DNA from: Crocinitomicaceae bacterium
Lineage (GTDB): Bacteria > Bacteroidota > Bacteroidia > Flavobacteriales_D > Crocinitomicaceae
Length of the DNA: 64,000 nt
NCBI GenBank assembly: GCA_021325675.1
Contig: JAJTCM010000003.1
Span: 62,001-126,000 of the forward strand
Direction: 5' to 3'
The translations under genes were made by a program, and so were the position numbers. Positions 9,399 to 16,038 of this stretch are shown piece after piece (position 1 is the first letter of the stretch; each line of letters starts with the position of its first letter). Under the pieces are notes generated by a model. It made no database searches, was not told where the DNA came from, and was given only the letters and a program-made list of their open reading frames with translations.

Positions 9399-9931
9399 AA
9401 ATGCAGGCTGAAGAGCAGTTAATTCTAGTGGATGAGCAGGATAAAGAGGTAGGTTTCCTGCCCAAGCTCGAAGTGCACCAAAAAGGCCTGCTCCACCGTG
9501 CTTTTTCCATTCTCATCTTCAATTCCCGGGGCGAATTCCTGATCCACCAGCGGGCACACGGAAAATACCATTCGCCGGGCCTTTGGACAAACACCTGCTG
9601 TTCGCACCCTAACAAAGGCGAAAGCACGGAAGCTGCAGCACACCGCCGCCTGCAGGAAGAAATGGGCTTTGACTGCAAGCTGGTTTTCGTCTACAAGTTT
9701 ATCTACAAAACGGAGCTGGAGAACAATTTAACCGAACACGAGCTCGACCATGTTTTCATCGGCGAATTCAACGGGGAATTCAAGCCCAACCCGGAAGAAG
9801 TTTTCGCTTCCCGCTGGATCAGCCTGAACGAGCTGCGCGAAGACATCAGGCTTCACCCGGAAAACTATACGTTCTGGTTCAAAAAAATTGTCAGCGAGCA
9901 CCTCGGATCCTTCCGTTTTCCTATGAAATAA
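9395..9931 (+). CDS. idi: Isopentenyl-diphosphate delta-isomerase, type I
   Basis: 178 residues from the GTG overlapping the crtB stop; an in-frame ATG at 9401 is a second possible start. The type I active site is seen in TNTCCSHP (Cys68/69 and His71) and in the NUDIX-like helix RRLQEEMGF at 84-92. The enzyme interconverts IPP and DMAPP and so supplies the prenyl precursors for carotenoid synthesis. Its position as third gene of the crt unit fits that role. The length matches bacterial Idi-1. Confidence 0.92.
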   Translation: MKMQAEEQLILVDEQDKEVGFLPKLEVHQKGLLHRAFSILIFNSRGEFLIHQRAHGKYHSPGLWTNTCCSHPNKGESTEAAAHRRLQEEMGFDCKLVFVYKFIYKTELENNLTEHELDHVFIGEFNGEFKPNPEEVFASRWISLNELREDIRLHPENYTFWFKKIVSEHLGSFRFPMK

Positions 9932-9957
9932 TCCAACAATCCCAAACTCAATTCAAC

Positions 9958-10362
9958 ATGAAAGTTTGCCGCAGAGAAACATTTAACGCCGCACACCGCC
10001 TGAATAATCCCGCCTGGAGCGAAGAAAAAAATGCACAGGTTTTCGGTTTATGCAACAATCCCAATTATCACGGCCATAATTACGTTTTGGAGACCTGGGT
10101 AGAAGGCGACATTGATCCTGAAACCGGTTACGTGATCGACCTCAAAATCCTGAGCGATATTATCAGCCGGGAAGTGAAAGACCCGTTCGATCACCGCAAC
10201 CTGAACCTTGATTGCCCCGAATTTGCCGGGCTTAATCCTTCCGCGGAAAATATTGCCCACGTGATCTGGCATAAATTGCGCAAGCAGATCGACCCGAAAT
10301 ACAAGCTCGAGATCCGCTTATGGGAAACCGACCGGAACAGCGTATTTTTTGACGGAAATTAA
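9958..10362 (+). CDS. 6-pyruvoyl-tetrahydropterin synthase family protein
   Basis: 134 residues. Zinc ligands His13 (FNAAHR), His38 and His40 (YHGHNY) are present with the catalytic Cys32. Spacing is C-x5-HGH (CNNPNYHGH), as in animal-type PTPS; classical QueD has C-x3-HGH. The conserved acidic residue near the end (ETDRNS) is also present. The family converts dihydroneopterin triphosphate to 6-pyruvoyl- or 6-carboxy-tetrahydropterin. Because of the Cys spacing I would not assign queuosine synthesis. The gene sits 26 bases after idi and before photolyase. Its stop codon lies in a perfect inverted repeat. Confidence 0.82.
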   Translation: MKVCRRETFNAAHRLNNPAWSEEKNAQVFGLCNNPNYHGHNYVLETWVEGDIDPETGYVIDLKILSDIISREVKDPFDHRNLNLDCPEFAGLNPSAENIAHVIWHKLRKQIDPKYKLEIRLWETDRNSVFFDGN

Positions 10363-10418
10363 TTTGACAATATGTTGTAGGGATGAGCGACCCATCCCTA
10401 CAACATATTGTCAAATTA
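10360..10418. repeat. Perfect 26-bp inverted repeat with 7-base loop
   Basis: Arms 10360-10385 and 10393-10418 are exact reverse complements around the loop AGCGACC. The core TGTAGGGATG / CATCCCTACA resembles palindromic REP-like units. It lacks a U-tract, so it is not a canonical terminator. It includes the TAA stop of the pterin synthase and ends 21 bases before the photolyase ATG. Confidence 0.9.
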
Positions 10419-10439
10419 CACATTACACACATCAAACAG

Positions 10440-11738
10440 ATGAAAGCACTTTTCTGGCACCGGCGCGACCTACGGATCAGCGATAATGCGGCTTTGTATT
10501 ACGCCTTAAAAGAAAATGCAGCGGTACAGCCGGTATTTGTGTTCGACCAAACGATTTTAGCACAGCTTGCGGCCGATGATCAGCGCGTTATCTTCATTTA
10601 CCGCCAGGTAGAGTCTTTGAAACAAGCTTACCGCGATGCAGGTTCCGATCTGCTGGTTTTGCACGGTGACCCGCGCGAACTGATCCCGGGGCTTTGTCTT
10701 CAAACGGGCGTAAGCCGGGTTTATGCCAATAAGGATTATGAGCCGCAGGCTATTGAGCGCGACCGCTTCGTTTTTGAAACATTAAACAAAGCAGGGATCA
10801 CGTTCATTGCTAAAAAAGACCAGGTGATTTTTGAGAAAAATGAAATCCTGAAAGCGGACGGCTGCCCTTACACCGTTTTTACGCCTTACATGCGGCGCTG
10901 GAAAGAAAAACTGAACGCTTTTTACCTGGAAAGCTATCCTGTAGAAAAATACCTGCATTCTTTGGCCCAAAGTGCAAAAACAAGCTCATTCCCTTCCCTG
11001 GAAGAATTAGGTTTCGGCAGCGGGCAAAAAGTAGATTTTCCGGCACAGGATTTTCCGGAGGATATTATAAAGAAATATTCCGAACAGCGTGACTTCCCGG
11101 CCCTGAATGCAACGAGCAGGCTGAGTGTTCACCTGCGCTTCGGCACGGTAAGCATTCGTCAACTGGTACGCAAAGCGAAGGAAACAAATGAAACTTTTCT
11201 CAATGAATTGATCTGGCGCGATTTTTACCAGGCAATCCTCTATCATTTTCCACATTCGGCTAACGCATCCTTTAAGAAACAATACGATTTTATCCCCTGG
11301 GAAAACAACGAAGCTTATTTCAGGCGCTGGTGCGAAGGTAAAACCGGTTATCCGCTCGTGGACGCAGGAATGCGCGAGCTGAACGCAACAGGCTTTATGC
11401 ATAACCGCGTGCGCATGGTCGTGGCAAGCTTTCTCTGCAAGCATTTGCTGATCGACTGGCGCTGGGGCGAGCGGTATTTTGCTGAAAAGCTGCTCGACTA
11501 TGAGCTGGCTAGCAACACCGGCGGATGGCAGTGGGCAGCAGGCTGCGGTTGTGATGCAGCGCCCTATTTCCGGGTATTTAATCCCGAAGCCCAGCAGCAA
11601 AAGTTTGATCCCAAATTGGAATACATCCGCCGCTGGGTACCTGAATATGGTACAGAACAATATCCTGGCCCAATTGTTGAGCATAAAGAAGCGCGTGAAA
11701 AAGCGATACACACCTACAAAAAAGCATTAAACCCATGA
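10440..11738 (+). CDS. phr: Deoxyribodipyrimidine photolyase / cryptochrome family protein
   Basis: 432 residues from ATG 10440 (MKALFWHRRDLRISDNAALY); the open frame reaches back to 10383 but that part is the inverted repeat. The N-terminal antenna domain is the usual Rossmann-like fold. The FAD domain carries ELIWRDFYQAILYHFP, MRELNATGFMHNRVRM and GGWQWAAGCGCDAAPYFR with the following FNP, typical of class I photolyases. The enzyme uses blue light and FADH- to split UV-made pyrimidine dimers. Its stop overlaps the peroxiredoxin start (ATGA). Position behind the carotenoid genes fits a light-protection unit. Cryptochrome rather than repair activity cannot be excluded. Confidence 0.9.
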   Translation: MKALFWHRRDLRISDNAALYYALKENAAVQPVFVFDQTILAQLAADDQRVIFIYRQVESLKQAYRDAGSDLLVLHGDPRELIPGLCLQTGVSRVYANKDYEPQAIERDRFVFETLNKAGITFIAKKDQVIFEKNEILKADGCPYTVFTPYMRRWKEKLNAFYLESYPVEKYLHSLAQSAKTSSFPSLEELGFGSGQKVDFPAQDFPEDIIKKYSEQRDFPALNATSRLSVHLRFGTVSIRQLVRKAKETNETFLNELIWRDFYQAILYHFPHSANASFKKQYDFIPWENNEAYFRRWCEGKTGYPLVDAGMRELNATGFMHNRVRMVVASFLCKHLLIDWRWGERYFAEKLLDYELASNTGGWQWAAGCGCDAAPYFRVFNPEAQQQKFDPKLEYIRRWVPEYGTEQYPGPIVEHKEAREKAIHTYKKALNP

Positions 11739-12202
11739 CACTTCAGCCCGGAAAATATTGTCCTGCTTTCGTAATGGAAAACCAGCACGGCGAGCTCATC
11801 GACATGGAAGATTATCTCCATTACAACAATATTGTACTTTATTTTTACCCGAAGGACGAAACAGGCGGCTGTACGCGTCAGGCCTGCGCTTTCCGTGACC
11901 AGCTGGAGGAATTCAATGCGCTGGACGCTGTTGTTTTAGGGATCAGCCCCGACAGCGTTTCTTCCCACAAGGATTTTGCCGAAAAGCACCGTCTTAACTT
12001 TCATATTTTATCTGATCCGGGAAGAAAAGTTGCGCGAATGTTTGGCATTGTTTACCCTTTAATCCCCTTTTTTCCGCGCCGGGTTACTTTTGTCATCGAC
12101 CGCAAGGGAAAAATCGTTAATTCCTTTGAAAAACTGCAGAATTCGAAGGAGCATCTTGAATTTGCCCGCCAGGAACTGGAAAAGCTCCGGTCATCTTATT
12201 AA
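11735..12202 (+). CDS. bcp: BCP/PrxQ-type peroxiredoxin
   Basis: 155 residues with the thioredoxin-like AhpC/TSA fold. The active site KDETGGCTRQAC gives peroxidatic Cys46 and a second Cys51, the C-x4-C arrangement of atypical two-Cys BCP/PrxQ proteins. These reduce hydroperoxides using thioredoxin. The gene overlaps the photolyase stop by four bases and is the last of the coupled cluster. Inference: it protects pigment, lipid or DNA from photo-oxidation products. It may also be a general housekeeping peroxidase. Confidence 0.9.
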   Translation: MTLQPGKYCPAFVMENQHGELIDMEDYLHYNNIVLYFYPKDETGGCTRQACAFRDQLEEFNALDAVVLGISPDSVSSHKDFAEKHRLNFHILSDPGRKVARMFGIVYPLIPFFPRRVTFVIDRKGKIVNSFEKLQNSKEHLEFARQELEKLRSSY

Positions 12203-12257
12203 CTTTTCATTTTTAATAAGATTTTCAGAACCTTACGGGAGCATTGTTTTTTTTCCT

Positions 12258-12265
12258 TATTTTTG
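12258..12265 (+). promoter_or_regulatory. -7 box (TATTTTTG) before the STAS gene
   Basis: An exact TANNTTTG 45 bases before the ATG at 12310. No TTTG is seen at the usual distance upstream, so only the -7 element is supported. Confidence 0.4.
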
Positions 12266-12309
12266 GTATGTTAAAAATTATTCGGCACATTCTAAATTGA
12301 ATCAGGCAC

Positions 12310-12648
12310 ATGAATTTTGAAGTATCACAACACAGCTCTTATGTTTTAGTTAAGTCCAAAGTAGAAAAACTGGACGTTAATACGGCATCGGATTTAAAAT
12401 CGGAACTGGTTTTACTGAACAAAAAGGGCAATAATTCAATCGTGCTGGATTTGTCCGAAACAAAATACTGCGATTCTTCCGGTTTGAGCGCTATCCTGAT
12501 GGCAAACAGGCTGTGCAAAGATTCCAGCGGGGAATTTGTTCTTGCCGGACTGAACAGCACAATCCTGAAACTGATCCAGATCGCACAGCTGGATAAAGTA
12601 TTGACAATCAAAAGCACGCCAGAGGAAGTTTCCGAAATTAAAAAATGA
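12310..12648 (+). CDS. STAS-domain (anti-anti-sigma factor-like) protein
   Basis: 112 residues forming a single STAS domain. The phosphorylatable serine motif is present as CDSSGLSAIL with Ser56/57, the position phosphorylated in SpoIIAA. Such proteins release partner proteins from anti-sigma kinases or act in partner-switching circuits. No kinase or phosphatase gene is near. The stop overlaps the start of ribonuclease Z (ATGA), so expression of the two is linked. The partner is unknown. Confidence 0.85.
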   Translation: MNFEVSQHSSYVLVKSKVEKLDVNTASDLKSELVLLNKKGNNSIVLDLSETKYCDSSGLSAILMANRLCKDSSGEFVLAGLNSTILKLIQIAQLDKVLTIKSTPEEVSEIKK

Positions 12649-13556
12649 GTTTTGAACTGACGATTTTAGGCTCAGGGGCTGCTTTGCCAACCGGGAAGCG
12701 AAATCCCGCCGCCCAATACGTCAACTGCAATGAACGCCACATCTTAATCGACTGCGGCGAAGGCACTCAAAACCAGCTCCGGCGCTTCGGCATCAAAATC
12801 CAGAAAATAAGGCACATTCTCATTTCCCACCTCCACGGGGACCATTTTTTCGGGCTCGCCGGTTTGCTCAGTACCATGAACCTGCTCGGCCGCACGCAAG
12901 GCGTTACGCTCTATGCACCTCCCCTGCTGAAAGACATTATTGAGCTGCAGTTGAAAGCTTCGGGTTTTTATTACCAGTTTAAGGTAGATTTCGTGCCGCT
13001 GGAAATGACTTCGATGCAAAAGATCATGGAAGACAAACTGATCGAAATCCACGCCTTCCCAATGAAACACCGCATTCCGACTTATGGCTTTGTGATCCGT
13101 GAAAAACCGAGAGAGCGCCCTATCCTGGGTGAAGAGCTGCGCCAGGACGGAGTTTCGCTGCAAGCCGTTCCTTTTTTCCGCAAGGGAATTGATTACAAGG
13201 ACGAAAAAGGAAAACTGTTCCGCGCGGAAGATTACACTTTAGCACCCAAAAAAGCACGCTCTTATGCCTACTGCTCCGATACGGCCTACTATGAGCCGCT
13301 GATCGAATGCGTGAAGGAAAGCGATTTGCTGTATCACGAAGCAACCTTCATTGAACGCCACAAGGACCGCGCAAAAAGTACCCTGCACAGCACAGCCATG
13401 GAAGCTGCACACATCGCTCAAAAAGCCGGTGTTGGAAAACTGATCCTGGGGCATATCAGCTCCCGCTACGAAAACACGGACCCGCATCTTTCCGAGGCCA
13501 AAAGTGTTTTTGAAAATACACTTGTTGTGGAAGATGGGATGAGCTTTGAGATTTGA
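12645..13556 (+). CDS. rnz: Ribonuclease Z
   Basis: 303 residues of the metallo-beta-lactamase fold. The zinc motif SHLHGDHFFGL lies at residues 61-71 (His62, His64, Asp66, His67). Further ligands are in the YCSDTAYYEP and ILGHISSRY regions, and the STLHS exosite-proximal motif is present. RNase Z cuts the 3' trailer of tRNA precursors that lack an encoded CCA, which fits the CCA-less tRNA in this window. It is coupled to the STAS gene upstream. Confidence 0.93.
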   Translation: MSFELTILGSGAALPTGKRNPAAQYVNCNERHILIDCGEGTQNQLRRFGIKIQKIRHILISHLHGDHFFGLAGLLSTMNLLGRTQGVTLYAPPLLKDIIELQLKASGFYYQFKVDFVPLEMTSMQKIMEDKLIEIHAFPMKHRIPTYGFVIREKPRERPILGEELRQDGVSLQAVPFFRKGIDYKDEKGKLFRAEDYTLAPKKARSYAYCSDTAYYEPLIECVKESDLLYHEATFIERHKDRAKSTLHSTAMEAAHIAQKAGVGKLILGHISSRYENTDPHLSEAKSVFENTLVVEDGMSFEI

Positions 13557-13862
13557 GAATTCTCCACAAAACAGTGAAAGTTTAACCCCATAATCCTTTA
13601 TTTTTTGGATCGCTAAGAAAGCAAAGTTGACGCGAAGAAAACAAAGTTTAACTTCGCTGCTGCTATGTGTTAAGTCAGGCTAAGGTACAAAGTTTCTGAA
13701 CTAATAAATCGGATTTAAAGTCAAATCCCTCACTTTCCCCCTCAAAAATAACAGGTAAGAAAACAGGTATTAATACGCTTTTTTATACGTAAAAGCTGAA
13801 ATATTAAATTTGGCTTTATGTAAAATATTATATTTGACAGATCACCACTAAAGTCACTGATT
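13557..13862. other. Gene-free spacer with repeat fragments
   Basis: It holds GCAAAG/GAAAACAAAG-type low-complexity sequence (about 13605-13650), a copy of GTTTAACTTCGCTGCTGCT at 13646-13664 that recurs inverted at 16013-16031, and a TATACGTA-containing motif at 13766-13794 resembling one at 28915-28942. A promoter candidate follows. No coding frame is convincing. Confidence 0.6.
13809..13836 (+). promoter_or_regulatory. Predicted promoter of the lipoprotein gene
   Basis: TTTG at 13809-13812 and TATATTTG at 13829-13836 are separated by 16 bases, slightly short of the usual 17-23. The ATG follows at 13863. Confidence 0.5.
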
Positions 13863-14627
13863 ATGAAAACTTTAATCCCCTTAGTTATTTGTTTACTTAT
13901 TTCTTTTTCCTGTACAAAAGAAAGTATTCGTTCACAATCCAAAAATGCTTTAAGCTCCACGCAAAAAGAGGAATTATCTGAACTAAAGCTTGAACTTAAA
14001 TCTGAGAAAAATCAAAATGAGAAATCCTCAACGGGTATTCAACCCAACTCTGACGAGAATTACATGGATGCTTATGGACAGAATTTTGAGAACGCACTAT
14101 TACTAGCCAATGAACTCAATAGTACTTATGACAATAATATTACCTCAGAAGATGCTTTTGAAAAATGGAAGAATGATTTAACAAATAAATACCAGGAAGG
14201 TTTAAGTACTTTGACCAACAAACCTAATGAAAATGTACTTTTTTCATTATACGCAGAAACTATACATGATTTATATCTTACAAATTTTGAAACTGCGAAT
14301 AATCAGAACCAGTTGATTGCCCACACTAAAATATTTGAGCGTTATATTTGTAAAAGCGATTTTTTGACAACAGAAGAAAAAGACGCTCTATTAATGGAAA
14401 TATCTATTTTAAAATATAACATATATAGTATTTATGAACACGGGATAGTCGTTAATGGAACTAATTTTAATGATCAAATTAATGCTGTTCCCCTTTGGGA
14501 TTGTGTAGGTCAGCAAGTTAGAAACGTCTATAAAAAGTTTGGTAGTAAAGCAGGATATTTAATTTGTATATCTTTAGGAGATAGTTTCATTGCGTATTGT
14601 CTCGCATACATTTTGTTTCATGGATAA
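13863..14627 (+). CDS. Hypothetical lipoprotein
   Basis: 254 residues, not recognised. The N-terminus is a lipoprotein signal (LLISFSC, Cys18). Residues 20-60 are a charged, low-complexity Ser/Lys/Glu/Gln linker, followed by a mostly helical body. The C-terminal 25 residues are hydrophobic (SKAGYLICISLGDSFIAYCLAYILF). The gene is more AT-rich than the chromosomal genes around it, which may mean recent acquisition. A predicted promoter precedes it, and the next gene follows after ten bases. Confidence 0.65.
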   Translation: MKTLIPLVICLLISFSCTKESIRSQSKNALSSTQKEELSELKLELKSEKNQNEKSSTGIQPNSDENYMDAYGQNFENALLLANELNSTYDNNITSEDAFEKWKNDLTNKYQEGLSTLTNKPNENVLFSLYAETIHDLYLTNFETANNQNQLIAHTKIFERYICKSDFLTTEEKDALLMEISILKYNIYSIYEHGIVVNGTNFNDQINAVPLWDCVGQQVRNVYKKFGSKAGYLICISLGDSFIAYCLAYILFHG

Positions 14628-14637
14628 ATAAAATATT

Positions 14638-15054
14638 ATGTCTCAAAAATCCTCCGTAACCCATTCATTTATTATTTTCTTTCTCGTCTGTTTGAAGGTC
14701 TATTTGATTTTGAATAACTCGAATAATTACCTTTTCTACCTGGATGTGTTTTCCACATCGGTTTTGGTTATCTTATACGTGTTGTTCAACCAGGTGGAGC
14801 TGCGGAGAAATGAGCTCAAAATGGAGCGCGTATTTTACATCTATCATCTCGTAATGATAAGCGTTTTACTTCCCGGCTATGTGGGAAAAGAGTTTATTCC
14901 TATTCCATATCTGGCAGAAATAGCCCTGGCAGGATCAGCCCTTCTTTTGATTATTTGTTTGCTGGTAATCAAAACCCGGAGAGTTTACCTGATTAACCTG
15001 GGCCTGTTCCTTTTTTTGAATGTAAACCTGCTGATCAGTTTAATCCCGGGATAA
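14638..15054 (+). CDS. Hypothetical four-helix membrane protein
   Basis: 138 residues with four hydrophobic segments (SFIIFFLVCLKVYLIL, VFSTSVLVILYVLF, LVMISVLLPGYV / ALAGSALLLIICLLVI, and LGLFLFLNVNLLISLI) joined by short charged loops. No family motif is recognised. It follows the lipoprotein by ten bases on the same strand and converges with amn eight bases on. Confidence 0.65.
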   Translation: MSQKSSVTHSFIIFFLVCLKVYLILNNSNNYLFYLDVFSTSVLVILYVLFNQVELRRNELKMERVFYIYHLVMISVLLPGYVGKEFIPIPYLAEIALAGSALLLIICLLVIKTRRVYLINLGLFLFLNVNLLISLIPG

Positions 15055-15062
15055 ATCGCAAA

Positions 15063-15833
15063 TTAAAACCTCAAATGCTTCACGGTATCTCCTTTGTTGA
15101 TCAATTGCTTGAGGGACTGGATGCCGATTTCAAGGTGTTTGTCAACGTAGTTTGAAGTTACTTTATCGTCGCTGGCAGATGTTTTTACGCCTTCCGGGGT
15201 CATTGGCTGATCGGAAACGAGCAGTAAAGCGCCTGTTGGGATACTGTTGGCAAAACCTACGGTAAAAATCGTGGCTGTTTCCATATCAATCGCCATGGCG
15301 CGGATTTTATTGAGGTATTCCTTGAATTCTTCGTCGTGTTCCCAAACGCGTCGGTTTGTGGTATAACAGGTTCCCGTCCAGTAATCGCAGTTGAAGTCGC
15401 GGATGGTTGTAGAAATCGCTTTTTGAAGGGCGAAGGCAGGCAAAGCCGGTACTTCAGCAGGGAAATAGTCATTACTTGTTCCTTCGCCGCGGATAGCTGC
15501 AATCGGAAGCACGAAATCCCCTACTTCATTTTTCTTTTTCAAACCGCCGCATTTCCCTAAAAAGAGTACAGCTTTGGGCTTGATAGCTGACAATAAATCC
15601 ATACAGGTTGCCGCCGAAGCGCTTCCCATACCAAAATTGATAATCGTAATGTTATTGGACGTCGCGCATTGCATCGGCTTCCCGATCCCGATCACCGGAA
15701 CGTTATGCTGATCAGCAAATTTCTCGATGTAATTGTAAAAATTGCAAATGAGGATATATTCGCCAAAATTCTCCAGTTTTTCGCCTGTGTAACGCGGCAG
15801 CCAATTGTCTACGATCTCTTTTTTTGTCTTCAT
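15063..15833 (-). CDS. amn: AMP nucleosidase
   Basis: 256 residues of the PNP/UDP phosphorylase fold. INFGMGSASAATCMDLL and VLFLGKCGGLK form the phosphate and purine site, and AIDMETATIFTVGF is the ribose-binding MET strand. The family hydrolyses AMP to adenine and ribose 5-phosphate. E. coli Amn is nearly twice as long, while the short form with this sequence pattern is the one known from Bacteroidota. A -7 box lies 44 bases upstream of the ATG. Confidence 0.88.
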   Translation of the reverse strand: MKTKKEIVDNWLPRYTGEKLENFGEYILICNFYNYIEKFADQHNVPVIGIGKPMQCATSNNITIINFGMGSASAATCMDLLSAIKPKAVLFLGKCGGLKKKNEVGDFVLPIAAIRGEGTSNDYFPAEVPALPAFALQKAISTTIRDFNCDYWTGTCYTTNRRVWEHDEEFKEYLNKIRAMAIDMETATIFTVGFANSIPTGALLLVSDQPMTPEGVKTSASDDKVTSNYVDKHLEIGIQSLKQLINKGDTVKHLRF

Positions 15834-15876
15834 GCTAATATCGATTTAGTGGGAATAATTTTTTTTGACGGATGAA

Positions 15877-15884
15877 CAAATATA
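15877..15884 (-). promoter_or_regulatory. -7 box of amn (TATATTTG on minus strand)
   Basis: Read on the minus strand this is TATATTTG, an exact TANNTTTG, 44 bases upstream of the amn ATG. No clear TTTG is seen at the -33 position. Confidence 0.45.
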
Positions 15885-16012
15885 GTCAGAATATTAGAAT
15901 TCAGGTATTAATTCTGTGTTACGGGTGAGATTTTTTCGCCACCAGGACGCCAGGACACAGGGAAGCACCCCGTTTTTTTGTGGATCGTAAAATTTATCTC
16001 ATTAGTGTACAA

Positions 16013-16031
16013 AGCAGCAACGAAGTTAAAC
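16013..16031 (-). repeat. Inverted copy of the 13646-13664 repeat
   Basis: On the minus strand the sequence is GTTTAACTTCGTTGCTGCT and differs by one base from 13646-13664. It lies in the spacer between amn and recQ and may be a short member of the dispersed GCTGCT family described in the findings. Confidence 0.6.
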
Positions 16032-16038
16032 CCGCTAA

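Noticed and set aside
10360-10418. The 26-bp inverted repeat as a rho-independent terminator
   Set aside because: There is no T tract after the second arm, and the photolyase start follows closely; a REP-like or processing element fits better.
10383-10439. N-terminal extension of the photolyase from ATG 10383
   Set aside because: This part is the right arm of the perfect inverted repeat plus spacer. Photolyases start with the LFWHRRDLR strand, which begins at ATG 10440.
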